Positions 26,613-35,325 of a DNA stretch of 64,000 bases are shown here, one piece after another; the first letter of the stretch is position 1, and every line of letters starts with the position of its first letter. The stretch is from Pseudobutyrivibrio xylanivorans DSM 14809 (GTDB lineage Bacteria > Bacillota > Clostridia > Lachnospirales > Lachnospiraceae), in assembly GCF_900141825.1 (NCBI RefSeq), contig NZ_FQYQ01000014.1:18633-82632 (forward strand), given 5' to 3'. Below the pieces are notes generated by a model. The model worked only from the letters and a program-made list of their open reading frames with translations, was not told the origin of the DNA and ran no database searches. The position numbers were made by a program, and so were the translations under genes.

Positions 26613-27404
26613 CTATTTCCTACCCACCAACAATGTTGAGCCAGACAATCCCATCCATGTGGCTTCCCACTTGCTCATGAATTTTCCATTTGTAGTGTCT
26701 ATAAGCTGTACTTTCTCATAGCCCATATCATTAAGCTGTTTTGCAAATAATTGCATATCTCCATATTTGGAGTTGGACATGATGTCATGGATTGCAAAGG
26801 TTCCACCTTTTTTCAATGTTCTAAGAGTCTCTAAAAGAATGGCCTGTCTGTCCTTACTAGGGATGTTGTGATAAACATAGTTGCTTGTGACAACGTCAAA
26901 GGTTTCATCATCGAATGGAAGCTTTGTAGCATCTCCCTGTCGGAAGCTTACATTACTTACACCTTCTGCCTGTGCGTTGTTCTCGCAAAGATTTCTGTTA
27001 AATGAAGCATATTCCTTCCCCCATCTGTCGATACCCATGAAAGATGCATTAGGATTCCTTTTTGCACAAGCAATGGTAAGTGCACCGCTACCACAACCTA
27101 CATCAAGCCCTTTGCCACCATCAGGAATATTTACATACTCAGCAACCCCTTCGATAATCTGCTTTGACATCTGTCTCTTCCCTTTATAGGAAAATGCACG
27201 ATGCATAAGAATCATCCAAACTGTCATAAATAGTAACATCACCCACAAAACAAGTAGTACTACAGATACTACACTTCTTATAGTTTGAACTGTAATCAAT
27301 CCAAAATTATTAATTACGTAAAATACCACCCAGCAAATAATAGCTGCGCATGCAAATCCGTTAATCATTCCCTTAGGCATCCAATTTTTGTAATCTGCTT
27401 TCAT
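26613..27404 (-). CDS. Membrane-anchored SAM-dependent methyltransferase
   Basis: A 263-residue protein. Two transmembrane helices (about residues 13-33 and 42-64) precede a cytosolic methyltransferase domain with GLDVGCGSGALTIACA and FDDETFDVVTSNYVYHNIP. The membrane anchor points to a lipid or membrane-bound substrate. The start follows GGGAGGACTTG. A 16-bp inverted repeat matching the feo-operon boxes lies 35 bases upstream (27439-27454), so it is probably metal-regulated. Confidence 0.85.
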   Translation of the reverse strand: MKADYKNWMPKGMINGFACAAIICWVVFYVINNFGLITVQTIRSVVSVVLLVLWVMLLFMTVWMILMHRAFSYKGKRQMSKQIIEGVAEYVNIPDGGKGLDVGCGSGALTIACAKRNPNASFMGIDRWGKEYASFNRNLCENNAQAEGVSNVSFRQGDATKLPFDDETFDVVTSNYVYHNIPSKDRQAILLETLRTLKKGGTFAIHDIMSNSKYGDMQLFAKQLNDMGYEKVQLIDTTNGKFMSKWEATWMGLSGSTLLVGRK

Positions 27405-27438
27405 TTCAAGTCCTCCCTTTTTCGTTAATTCAGTTCTA

Positions 27439-27454
27439 GTTAGTCATCACTAAC
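27439..27454. promoter_or_regulatory. DtxR-like operator upstream of the methyltransferase unit
   Basis: GTTAGTCATCACTAAC, a 6-4-6 inverted repeat. It has the same half-site as the boxes at 31009-31098 and 34687-34702. Confidence 0.7.
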
Positions 27455-27463
27455 TCTACATTT

Positions 27464-27503
27464 AAAAAAAAGCTATTCAAGACCGGTATATCTCAAATAG
27501 CTT
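27464..27503 (-). terminator. Terminator of the feo operon
   Basis: On the minus strand AAGCTATT and AATAGCTT (27470-27477 with 27496-27503) form a stem followed by a T-run. It lies 17 bases after the regulator stop codon. Confidence 0.75.
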
Positions 27504-27519
27504 ATTTTCATTTATAAAT

Positions 27520-27891
27520 TTACAACTCAGGATGAGCGATTATGAACTGCTTAATCCCTGCGTAGGTATCGTCACTGATATAGTGCTCGATTTTGCAGGC
27601 ATCTTCTTTAGCAGTCTCCTCGTCCACTCCTGCAACATCCTGAAGGAATCCGGTAAGAGTCACATACTTATCAATAATCACTTCTGCGATTTTCTGCCCC
27701 TTGATAGTGAACTCAATCTCTCCGTCTTCCTTCATGACGATGATATTGTCTTTACGAAGGTTCGACATGGCTCTGGAAACACTGGCTCTAGAAAGGCCTA
27801 GTTCTTTAGCCAGATCAACAGAATGAAGATGGGCTTTATCTTGCTTAAGTATATATATGTTTTTGATATAATCCTCTGATGCCTTGTTCAT
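27520..27891 (-). CDS. DtxR/MntR-family metal-dependent repressor
   Basis: A 123-residue protein with an N-terminal winged helix (DYIKNIYILKQ, LGLSRASVSRAMSNLRKDNII) and a dimerisation/metal domain (TLTGFLQDVAGVDEETAKEDACKIEHYISDDT), which holds the usual E-x2-C-x2-E-H metal ligands. It lacks the C-terminal SH3-like domain, as in MntR. The start is ATG 27891, with GAGGG five bases upstream; the TTG at 27903 is an unlikely alternative. As the last gene of the feo operon, it is the obvious candidate to bind the GTTAGY-N4-RCTAAC boxes. Confidence 0.9.
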   Translation of the reverse strand: MNKASEDYIKNIYILKQDKAHLHSVDLAKELGLSRASVSRAMSNLRKDNIIVMKEDGEIEFTIKGQKIAEVIIDKYVTLTGFLQDVAGVDEETAKEDACKIEHYISDDTYAGIKQFIIAHPEL

Positions 27892-27919
27892 TTTGTCCCT
27901 CAATCACATTTATCTACTG

Positions 27920-28099
27920 TTATTTAGATGATGTGGAATTACAAGATGAGCATCCACTGCATCCTGAACATCCACAGCCGCAGGAAGATCCACCCTGCTT
28001 CTTTGTCTTAATCATTGAACGAATAATGCCAGCAACGATTAAGATAAGCACTGCTAAAACAACTATTGTTCCAATATTTTCTGTAATCCATGAAATCAT
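27920..28099 (-). CDS. FeoB-associated Cys-rich membrane protein
   Basis: A 59-residue protein. MISWITENIG is followed by a single transmembrane helix (TIVVLAVLILIVAGII), a basic stretch (KTKKQ) and a Cys-rich tail CGCGCSGCSGCSSC with seven Cys. This matches the small proteins found behind feoB in many Firmicutes. A role in iron binding or hand-over at FeoB is suspected from the family context. It lies 23 bases after feoB. Confidence 0.9.
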   Translation of the reverse strand: MISWITENIGTIVVLAVLILIVAGIIRSMIKTKKQGGSSCGCGCSGCSGCSSCNSTSSK

Positions 28100-28122
28100 A
28101 TCTATTACCTTCTTAATTATAT

Positions 28123-30516
28123 CTAAGCAATCTCAAGCTTTGATGCCTCTTTGTACTTCTTGAAGAAAAGCATGTAGATAATACCTGCTAATAATACAAT
28201 TGATACGATAAGACCAATAATATTTACATTACCTGTTAATGCATTTCCAAACTGTGTAATCATTAATGCTACTACATAAGCGAATCCACACTGGTATGCG
28301 ATTGCAAACCATGTCCATGTTGCATTGTTCATCTCTCGCTTAATAGCACCGATTGCAGCAAAACATGGTGCACAAAGGAGATTGAATACGAGGAATGAGA
28401 ATCCTGTAATACCTGTAAATGCCTGTGAAAGTGCCTGCCAAGCAGTCAACTCTCCACCGCCATAAAGGATACCCATAGTACCTACGATGTTCTCCTTAGC
28501 TACAAGACCTGTGATTGATGCAACAGCTGCCTGCCAGTTACCCCATCCAAGTGGAATGAAGATCCAAGCGATAGCATTACCAATCTTAGCAAGGATAGAG
28601 AACTCAAGCTCATCCTCTGCAAGCATTCTGAATCCGTCCTCTGTGAATCCGAAGTAGCTTGTAAACCAAACAACGATTGTTGAAAGTAAAATGATTGTAC
28701 CAGCCTTTTTGATAAATGACCAGCCACGCTCCCACATTGAACGAAGTACGTTACCAAGTGTTGGCATATGATATGCAGGAAGCTCCATAACGAATGGTGC
28801 TGGATCGCCTGCGAACATCTTTGTCTTCTTAAGCATTACGCCTGAGATAACGATTGCTGCCATACCAATAAAGTATGCTGATGTTGAAACCCATGCTGAG
28901 CCACCAAAGATAGCTCCGGCAATCATTGCAATGAATGGAACCTTGGCACCACATGGAATGAATGTAGTTGTCATGATTGTCATTCTTCTGTCACGCTCGT
29001 TTTCGATTGTACGGCTGGCCATAACACCAGGAACGCCACAACCTACACCAACAAGCATAGGGATAAATGACTTACCTGAAAGACCAAACTTTCTAAATAC
29101 TCTATCGAGAACGAAAGCGATTCTTGCCATGTAACCACATGCCTCAAGGAATGCAAGCATAAGGAAGAGTACAAGCATCTGTGGAACGAAACCAAGAACT
29201 GCACCTACACCAGCTACAATACCATCAAGGATAAGTCCCTTAAGCCAATCAGCAGTACCTGCTGCATCAAGTGCTGACTCAACAAGAGCAGGAATACCTG
29301 GTACCCATGTACCGTACTCTGATGGATCTGGCTCATCGCCGATTTCTTCAAGAGTCTTTACAGCAGCTTCATAATCAGAAATACTTGCTGTCTCTTCTGA
29401 AATTTCAAGTGTCTCCTCATCCTCTACTTCGTATGTGAACTCATCAACAGGAGCACTTCCATTTTCCTCTACAAAAACGTCATATCCATCAACGATAGCT
29501 GAAGCATCAGCATATCTTTCAGAGATATCACCATATCCGCCATCCATACCAAAGAGATGGAAACCATCACCAAAGATACAATCGTTTGTAAAATCAGTAG
29601 CAGGTGCACCTACGCCTACCATAGCAACCCAGTATACAATGAACATAACTGCAGCGAAGATTGGAAGACCAAGCCATCTGTTAGTTACTACCTTATCGAT
29701 CTTGTCTGATACTGAAAGAGAGCCTTCGTTCTTTTTCTTGTAGCAAGACTTGATTACCTGAGCGATGTAAACATAACGCTCATTTGTGATAATACTCTCT
29801 GAATCATCATCCATTTCTGTTTCAGCAGCCTTGATATCTTTTTCAATATGCTCAAGCTTGTCAGCTGGGATATTTAACTGCTCAAGAACCTTGTCGTCAC
29901 GCTCGAATACCTTGATAGCATACCATCTCTGCTGCTCGTCCGGAAGATTGTGAACAACTGCTTCCTCGATATGAGCGATTGCATGCTCAACTGGACCTGA
30001 GAATGTATGAAGAGGAACTGTCTTACCATTCTTAGCAGCCTTGATAGCTTCCTCTGCAGCCTCTGCTGTCTTGTCGCCCTTAAGTGCTGAAATATCAACA
30101 ACCTTGCAGCCTAACTGACGAGATAATTCATCAATGTGGATTTGATCTCCATTTTTCTTGACAATATCCATCATATTTACGGCTACCACTACTGGAATAC
30201 CAAGCTCTGTAAGCTGTGTTGTAAGATAAAGATTTCTCTCAAGATTTGTACCATCGATGATATTTAAGATAGCATCTGGACGCTCGTTGATAAGATAATT
30301 TCTGGCAACAACTTCTTCCAAAGTGTAAGGTGAAAGCGAGTAGATACCAGGAAGATCAGTGATAACTACGTCATCATGTTCCTTAAGCTTACCTTCCTTT
30401 TTCTCAACTGTAACACCAGGCCAGTTACCAACGAACTGATTTGAACCTGTAAGTGCATTGAACAAAGTGGTCTTACCACTATTTGGATTACCTGCAAGTG
30501 CAATTGTTATGCTCAT
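28123..30516 (-). CDS. feoB: Ferrous iron transporter FeoB
   Basis: GTP-driven Fe(II) importer, 797 residues. The G domain has G1 GNPNSGKTTLFNAL, G3 DLPGIYSLSPYT and G4 NMMD. The membrane part shows two Gate regions with conserved Cys (LVGVGCGVPGVMASR and FNLLCAPCFAAIGAI). Unusual: between the first transmembrane helix (about 282-303) and DGIVAGVGAVLGF (431 on) there are about 120 residues, roughly 80 more than in typical FeoB, very rich in Asp/Glu. The start is three bases after feoA, so the two are translationally coupled. Confidence 0.97.
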   Translation of the reverse strand: MSITIALAGNPNSGKTTLFNALTGSNQFVGNWPGVTVEKKEGKLKEHDDVVITDLPGIYSLSPYTLEEVVARNYLINERPDAILNIIDGTNLERNLYLTTQLTELGIPVVVAVNMMDIVKKNGDQIHIDELSRQLGCKVVDISALKGDKTAEAAEEAIKAAKNGKTVPLHTFSGPVEHAIAHIEEAVVHNLPDEQQRWYAIKVFERDDKVLEQLNIPADKLEHIEKDIKAAETEMDDDSESIITNERYVYIAQVIKSCYKKKNEGSLSVSDKIDKVVTNRWLGLPIFAAVMFIVYWVAMVGVGAPATDFTNDCIFGDGFHLFGMDGGYGDISERYADASAIVDGYDVFVEENGSAPVDEFTYEVEDEETLEISEETASISDYEAAVKTLEEIGDEPDPSEYGTWVPGIPALVESALDAAGTADWLKGLILDGIVAGVGAVLGFVPQMLVLFLMLAFLEACGYMARIAFVLDRVFRKFGLSGKSFIPMLVGVGCGVPGVMASRTIENERDRRMTIMTTTFIPCGAKVPFIAMIAGAIFGGSAWVSTSAYFIGMAAIVISGVMLKKTKMFAGDPAPFVMELPAYHMPTLGNVLRSMWERGWSFIKKAGTIILLSTIVVWFTSYFGFTEDGFRMLAEDELEFSILAKIGNAIAWIFIPLGWGNWQAAVASITGLVAKENIVGTMGILYGGGELTAWQALSQAFTGITGFSFLVFNLLCAPCFAAIGAIKREMNNATWTWFAIAYQCGFAYVVALMITQFGNALTGNVNIIGLIVSIVLLAGIIYMLFFKKYKEASKLEIA

Positions 30517-30518
30517 AA

Positions 30519-30746
30519 TTAATTCTCCTCCACTTCTATCATTTCCGCATCAGCCTTGCGAAGTGATAATTCATAATTTCTTACTGTAACCTCGATTGGG
30601 TCACCAAGTGGTGCTACCTTGCGTACGAATACTGAAGTATTCTTAGTAATACCCATGTCCATTAGTCTACGCTTAACAGCGCCTTCACCATGTAGCTTTA
30701 CAACAGTAGCTGTCTCTCCGATTTTTACATCTCTCAATGTTTTCAA
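30519..30746 (-). CDS. feoA: FeoA-domain protein
   Basis: A 75-residue SH3-like FeoA domain: TLRDVKIGETATVVKLHGE, RRLMDMGITKNTSVFVRKVAPLGDP. FeoA is thought to bind FeoB and tune its GTPase activity. It is the second of two feoA genes in tandem, with its stop two bases before the feoB ATG. Confidence 0.93.
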   Translation of the reverse strand: MKTLRDVKIGETATVVKLHGEGAVKRRLMDMGITKNTSVFVRKVAPLGDPIEVTVRNYELSLRKADAEMIEVEEN

Positions 30747-30764
30747 TGATTATTCCTCCTCTTA

Positions 30765-30977
30765 CTAGATCATAATTTTTCTAGCCAGTTCATCGCTGAC
30801 TGCCACTCTGCTCTCTTTAACCTTAACGATTAGGTTCTCGCCAAGTGTACTCACTACGCTAACCTCTCCACCTACGTTAAAGCCTAGGTGTTCCAAATGT
30901 TTTTTCACCTCAGGGCTACCACCGATTTTTTTAATTATCTGAGGTTCCCCTGGTTCTGCATAAATCAATGGCATCAT
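30765..30977 (-). CDS. feoA: FeoA-domain protein (first copy)
   Basis: A 70-residue FeoA domain with the pattern IKKIGGSPEVKKHLEHLGF and VVSTLGENLIVKVKESRVAVS. It differs clearly from the second copy, so the two have diverged functions. The start ATG 30977 (or 30974, the next codon) follows CGAGGAA. It is first in the feo operon, behind three operator-like boxes. Confidence 0.9.
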   Translation of the reverse strand: MMPLIYAEPGEPQIIKKIGGSPEVKKHLEHLGFNVGGEVSVVSTLGENLIVKVKESRVAVSDELARKIMI

Positions 30978-31008
30978 ACATTTCCTCGCTTTTATTTATC
31001 TAATTTCG

Positions 31009-31098
31009 ATTAGCAAGCACTAACCGTATACCCTAAAATATGGTTAGCAGCTGCTAACAGCCACTAACCATTACTAAGTATAGTTAGCACATGCTAAC
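31009..31098 (-). promoter_or_regulatory. Triple DtxR-like operator in front of the feo operon
   Basis: Three 16-bp boxes of the same 6-4-6 plan: ATTAGC-AAGC-ACTAAC (31009-31024), GTTAGC-AGCT-GCTAAC (31043-31058, perfect palindrome) and GTTAGC-ACAT-GCTAAC (31083-31098, perfect palindrome). Extra half-sites ACTAAC and ACTAAG lie at 31063-31068 and 31073-31078. They resemble IdeR/DtxR boxes (TTAGGTTAGSCTAACCTAA). Repeated boxes suggest cooperative repression of the feo operon by metal. Confidence 0.75.
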
Positions 31099-31133
31099 TT
31101 GTCAAGTGTAATTTCACAATTATTTAAAGTTTT

Positions 31134-32873
31134 TTATGCCAATTTCCACCCATCAGTTACCATCTGCTTATTAAGCATATGAGCATACACTCCCTTGGTT
31201 CCGTGAAGCTGTTCTGGTGAACCCTGCTCTGCTACGATACCATCTTTCAGAACAACAATCTTGTCTGCACCATCTACTGTACGCATACGATGGGCAATAA
31301 CAAGAACTGTCTTGTTCTGAATCAAAGCTGAAAGCGCTTCCTGAATAAGCGATTCATTATCAACATCAAGGGAAGCTGTTGCCTCATCCATGAGAATGAT
31401 TGGTGCATCCTTAAGGAATGCTCTGGCAATGGAAATACGCTGACGCTCACCACCTGATAACTCTGAACCATTCTCACCAATCAATGTGTTATAGCCATCA
31501 GGTAACTTCTCCACGAACTCATCACAGTGGGCAAGCTTTGCTGCTGCCATAACCTGCTCATCTGTTGCATCCTTGTTACCAATTCTGATGTTCTCCAAAA
31601 CTGAGTTATTGAAAAGAGTTACATCCTGGAAAACGATAGAATACATTGATAAAAGTGTTTCTGGATCAATCTTTGATACATCCATTCCGCCAACAGTAAT
31701 CTTTCCGCTGTCGATGTCCCAGAATCTTGCAGCAAGTCTTGACACTGTAGTCTTGCCACCACCTGATGGTCCAATAAGTGCTGTTACTTCACCCTGTTTT
31801 GCTACAAAGCTTACATCACGAAGAACAGCCTCGCCCTCCTCGTAGGAGAACTTAACGTTCTTAAACTCAATATCATATCCGTCATTTGATAACTGCGAAA
31901 TACCTGTCTGTTCCGGATGGGAAAGGATTTCATCCATTCTTTCACACTGAGTGTCTGTTGCGATAAGTGCTGCAAAATTCTGTAATGAAATCTGAAGTGG
32001 TTCATACATTCTTGACACTACAAGAAGGTACATGAAAAACGTAATTACGTTAATCTCTCCCTTTATAAGAAGTGATGATCCAACAACCGCAACAGTTCCT
32101 ATTCCAAATTTTAGAATCATCTGCGCATTACATACGAATGCTGCATTAGCAAACTCGGATACAATGTTGTGAGTCTCCACAGCCTTAATCTTTTTTGTGA
32201 GTCCAACCATGTATGCTTCCTGTGCATTGTATGCTCTTAAATCTCTGACAGTCTCCAAAGCTTCCTGAATTCCATCAAGGCATGCAACTTTATATCTGCT
32301 TCCTTTTCTGTTAAGCTTGTGCATCATTGTTCTGGAATAGAAAACTATGAAGAATGAAATTGGTACTACCCACACTGCTGCAAGAGCCATTCTCCAGTCA
32401 AAGAAGAATAAGCTGATTACGATAATGACAGTAGATATCATGGCGCCAACCAATTCTGGAAGCCAGTGAGATGAAGCCGTCTCAATAATTGCACAATCCA
32501 TCATGATTGTGTTAGTCAGGTCTGCTAAATCCTTTTTCCCAAAGAAGGAAAGTGGAATTCTTCTAAGCTTTTCAGCAAGGCTTCGTCTTCTAACGCCACT
32601 TTCTATATATGTAGAATAGAATGTTGCACCGTACTGGTAATACTGAGATATAAATACTGCTGCAAGGCAAATCAGAATTCCTACAATGTAAAACACAGGT
32701 CTTTCAGCAGGAGATTTTCCACTTAACAAATCAGATGAAAATGAAAACAAAACTCCTACTGGTAGCATCTGGGCAAGATTTCCAATTGTACAAGCCACAA
32801 ATGCTGTTACCATATCCTTTGCACCTTTTTCAGAAAGGGCATATTTGTGTTGTAACTTTTCTTCTAATCTCAT
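31134..32873 (-). CDS. ABC transporter, fused permease/ATPase half (second subunit)
   Basis: A 579-residue protein with six transmembrane helices in the first 320 residues. The nucleotide-binding domain has Walker A GPSGGGKTTVSRLAA, signature LSGGERQRISIA, Walker B ILMDEATASLD and the H-loop IAHRMRT. It overlaps the upstream ABC gene by four bases (ATGA), so the two form an obligate heterodimer. The architecture is the type IV exporter fold that siderophore importers such as IrtAB and YbtPQ also use; the metal-type operator upstream favours a metal or siderophore role. The direction of transport is not decided by sequence. Confidence 0.88.
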   Translation of the reverse strand: MRLEEKLQHKYALSEKGAKDMVTAFVACTIGNLAQMLPVGVLFSFSSDLLSGKSPAERPVFYIVGILICLAAVFISQYYQYGATFYSTYIESGVRRRSLAEKLRRIPLSFFGKKDLADLTNTIMMDCAIIETASSHWLPELVGAMISTVIIVISLFFFDWRMALAAVWVVPISFFIVFYSRTMMHKLNRKGSRYKVACLDGIQEALETVRDLRAYNAQEAYMVGLTKKIKAVETHNIVSEFANAAFVCNAQMILKFGIGTVAVVGSSLLIKGEINVITFFMYLLVVSRMYEPLQISLQNFAALIATDTQCERMDEILSHPEQTGISQLSNDGYDIEFKNVKFSYEEGEAVLRDVSFVAKQGEVTALIGPSGGGKTTVSRLAARFWDIDSGKITVGGMDVSKIDPETLLSMYSIVFQDVTLFNNSVLENIRIGNKDATDEQVMAAAKLAHCDEFVEKLPDGYNTLIGENGSELSGGERQRISIARAFLKDAPIILMDEATASLDVDNESLIQEALSALIQNKTVLVIAHRMRTVDGADKIVVLKDGIVAEQGSPEQLHGTKGVYAHMLNKQMVTDGWKLA

Positions 32874-34651
32874 GCTCCCTTACCTACCTTCCAATTGATT
32901 GACTTGTTATACTCTGACCACATATGGTTGTAAATTCCAGCTTCTTTTATAAGACTTTCATGTGTACCGCTTTCTACAATTTTTCCACCAGAGAGAACGC
33001 AAATTTTATCTGCATCCACAACAGTTGAAAGTCTGTGAGCAATCATAATCACCGTCTTGTCCTTAGAAAGATTTGCAAAAGCCTGCTGCACCTTTGCCTC
33101 ATTATCTGGATCCGCAAATGCGGTAGCCTCATCTAAAATAAGAATTGGTGCGTTCTTTAAAAATGCTCTTGCAATGGAAAGTCGTTGTGCTTCTCCTCCG
33201 GAAACATACACACCTTCTGTTCCAATCATTGTGTTAACTCCCTCTGGGAATTTTTCAATGATATCCATACACTGGGCATCCTTTAGTGCCTGCACAACCT
33301 GCTCATTAGTAGCATTAGGATTCCCCATTCTGACATTTTCCAAAATAGACATTTTCAAAAGCTTACTATCTTGGAAAACGTAGGATACATTTTGCATCAA
33401 GTCTGCTGTAGCAATATCCTTTACATCCACGCCGCCGATTTTGATAGAACCGCTTTTCACATCCCAGAATCTTGCAATAAGTGAAGCAAGTGTTGTCTTT
33501 CCACCACCAGATGGTCCTACGAATGCGATATGCTCACCAGGATTAATTGAAAGACTAATTCCGTCAATGGCATTTCCCTTTTTATCATCATAGGAGAAAT
33601 TAACATTATCAAGAACTATGCCTGCATCCTTAGGTGTCTTTGGATTGCTAGCCTCAGGAAGAGGTTCTACATTAAGAATAGAATCCATTCTGTTTAAGGC
33701 ATCCATTACAATCATCTCGCTCTCACCTGAGTAAGCCACCTTCATAAGTGTGACTGTAAGGATTGGTGTGATGATAATATAGAAAAGGATGTTAAATATA
33801 AACGTATTTGCGATACCCTCTCCACCAAAGATAAAGGCACAGGCAACAAGTGCTGCAAAAACTGCATTTGCCAAGGTTACAAAAGCAGTCATAGGAATTC
33901 TTACCGCTGTGGTATAACCAACTGTCCATGCCTCATATTTATCAATTGCTTCTTTGAAACGCTTGAAAGAAAATACTGTCTGTCCAAAGGTCTTAACAAC
34001 AGGAATACCTCTTACATACTCTACTGCCTCTGATGTCATGTCTCCTAAAGCATCCTGATATTCTGCCATAGCCTTTTTCATCTTATCGCCCATCATAAAG
34101 CCCATAGATAAAAAGGCTAAAAGTGCAGGAATAAGACAAATTAATCCAATTCTCCAATCGAAATAAACAAGCATAAAGATTAGACCAACTGGAGTGACAT
34201 AGCTTACTGCTTTATCTGGAAGTGAGTGAGCCAAAAATGTTTCTGTAGCAGCACTTGAATCTGCCACAATCTTTCTAATCTTTCCACTTCCCTCCGACTC
34301 AATGTATCCCATAGGAAGCTTCATGATATGTTCCATCATTGCAACTCTCATATTTACCTGAACTCTAAAGGCAGCGATATGAGAGCACATCAAAGCCGCT
34401 ATGTATACCAACATTGAAAGGAGGGACATTCCAACTGCGGTCCAGCCATATGCCTTGATGTGCACTGCCTGTGAAAAATCAGGCCTCACCTCAATTACCT
34501 CTCTGATAATTGCCCATATGTAGTAGAATGGCGCTAACGCTAAAAGTGCTGATATAGCTGCCAATATCCATGAGGCAATGGTAAGATACTTGTGGTTCTT
34601 CGCATATACGAATAATTGTTTTATTACCCCTTTACTGTCTTGCTGTTTCAT
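32870..34651 (-). CDS. ABC transporter, fused permease/ATPase half (first subunit)
   Basis: A 593-residue protein with six transmembrane helices, then Walker A GPSGGGKTTLASLIA, signature VSGGEAQRLSIA, Walker B LILDEATAFADPDNE and H-loop IAHRLST. The DEATAFADP D-loop is common in IrtA/YbtP-like subunits. The promoter region carries a DtxR-like box at 34687-34702, 36 bases before the start. Together with the next gene it forms a heterodimeric transporter likely controlled by iron. Confidence 0.88.
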   Translation of the reverse strand: MKQQDSKGVIKQLFVYAKNHKYLTIASWILAAISALLALAPFYYIWAIIREVIEVRPDFSQAVHIKAYGWTAVGMSLLSMLVYIAALMCSHIAAFRVQVNMRVAMMEHIMKLPMGYIESEGSGKIRKIVADSSAATETFLAHSLPDKAVSYVTPVGLIFMLVYFDWRIGLICLIPALLAFLSMGFMMGDKMKKAMAEYQDALGDMTSEAVEYVRGIPVVKTFGQTVFSFKRFKEAIDKYEAWTVGYTTAVRIPMTAFVTLANAVFAALVACAFIFGGEGIANTFIFNILFYIIITPILTVTLMKVAYSGESEMIVMDALNRMDSILNVEPLPEASNPKTPKDAGIVLDNVNFSYDDKKGNAIDGISLSINPGEHIAFVGPSGGGKTTLASLIARFWDVKSGSIKIGGVDVKDIATADLMQNVSYVFQDSKLLKMSILENVRMGNPNATNEQVVQALKDAQCMDIIEKFPEGVNTMIGTEGVYVSGGEAQRLSIARAFLKNAPILILDEATAFADPDNEAKVQQAFANLSKDKTVIMIAHRLSTVVDADKICVLSGGKIVESGTHESLIKEAGIYNHMWSEYNKSINWKVGKGA

Positions 34652-34686
34652 TGTTTTTCTCCTTATATTAGATATATCTATCCAGC

Positions 34687-34702
34687 GTTAGTCGTCACTA
34701 AC
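34687..34702. promoter_or_regulatory. DtxR-like operator upstream of the ABC transporter pair
   Basis: GTTAGTCGTCACTAAC, a 6-4-6 inverted repeat differing by one base from the box at 27439-27454. Confidence 0.7.
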
Positions 34703-34821
34703 CTTTTCATGTAGAATCTACCCCATAACTTTCAATTTGTCAATATGAATTATGTTATAAAACGATTTTAGATAATCCCTTGGCCCTGAATGTTATTTGC
34801 AATAACTTCTCTAATTTTCAC

Positions 34822-34851
34822 AAAAAAACCGCGGTGTTCAACACCACGGCT
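34822..34851 (-). terminator. Terminator of the HxlR-type gene
   Basis: On the minus strand GCCGTGGTGTT and AACACCGCGGT pair around GA and are followed by TTTTTTT. It begins ten bases after the stop codon. Confidence 0.82.
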
Positions 34852-34861
34852 AAAATTCCTT

Positions 34862-35203
34862 TTATAGATTGTCCTCTCCCCAACGTTTTAGTTCTAAAAG
34901 AATAGGGATTAATGATTTTGCTTTATCAGTAAGAGAATACTCTACCCTCACAGGCATTTCATCATACTGCACACGTGAAATCATACCATCCCCCTCCAGT
35001 TCCTTTAAAGACTGAGCCAGCATAGTATTTGTGATTCCAAAAACGGAACGCCTTAAATCTCCGTAGCGCACTACTTCATTATTATCGATGACACAAAGAA
35101 TCATAATCTTCCATTTTCCACCAACAATATTTAATACCTTCTTTAGTCCACAGCTCTCACCTGCTATATCTTCACATAATGGTTCTTTCTTTTCTTTACT
35201 CAT
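34862..35203 (-). CDS. HxlR-family transcription regulator
   Basis: A 113-residue winged helix-turn-helix of the HxlR/MarR-like class: LKKVLNIVGGKWKIMILCVI, then RYGDLRRSVFGITNTMLAQSLKELEGDGMI and a beta-wing VRVEYSLTDKAKSLIPIL. Cys10 is near the N-terminus, where redox- or electrophile-sensing HxlR proteins carry a reactive Cys. It is divergent from a ferredoxin operon, and a perfect 8-6-8 inverted repeat (35219-35240) lies directly upstream, so self-regulation and control of the redox operon are likely. Confidence 0.9.
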   Translation of the reverse strand: MSKEKKEPLCEDIAGESCGLKKVLNIVGGKWKIMILCVIDNNEVVRYGDLRRSVFGITNTMLAQSLKELEGDGMISRVQYDEMPVRVEYSLTDKAKSLIPILLELKRWGEDNL

Positions 35204-35218
35204 ATTCTTTTACTCGTA

Positions 35219-35287
35219 CTGGTAAGTTTTTTCTTACCAGGTTAATTTATTTTGCGTAGTTGATATATTTTCCTTACCACATATAAT
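35219..35287 (+). promoter_or_regulatory. HxlR-type operator and promoter of the redox operon
   Basis: CTGGTAAG (35219-35226) TTTTTT CTTACCAG (35233-35240) is a perfect inverted repeat. A further half-site CTTACCA at 35273-35279 lies between the -35 TTGATA (35260-35265) and the -10 TATAAT (35282-35287, 16-base spacer) that serve the ferredoxin gene. A bound regulator there would block RNA polymerase. Confidence 0.72.
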
Positions 35288-35325
35288 AAACGTAGTTCAA
35301 AAACAAAGCAAGTATAGGAGTCTAT

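Noticed and set aside
30978..31133. Riboswitch upstream of the feo operon
   Set aside because: The inverted repeats are short, evenly built 16-bp palindromes that match boxes elsewhere, so protein operators explain them better.
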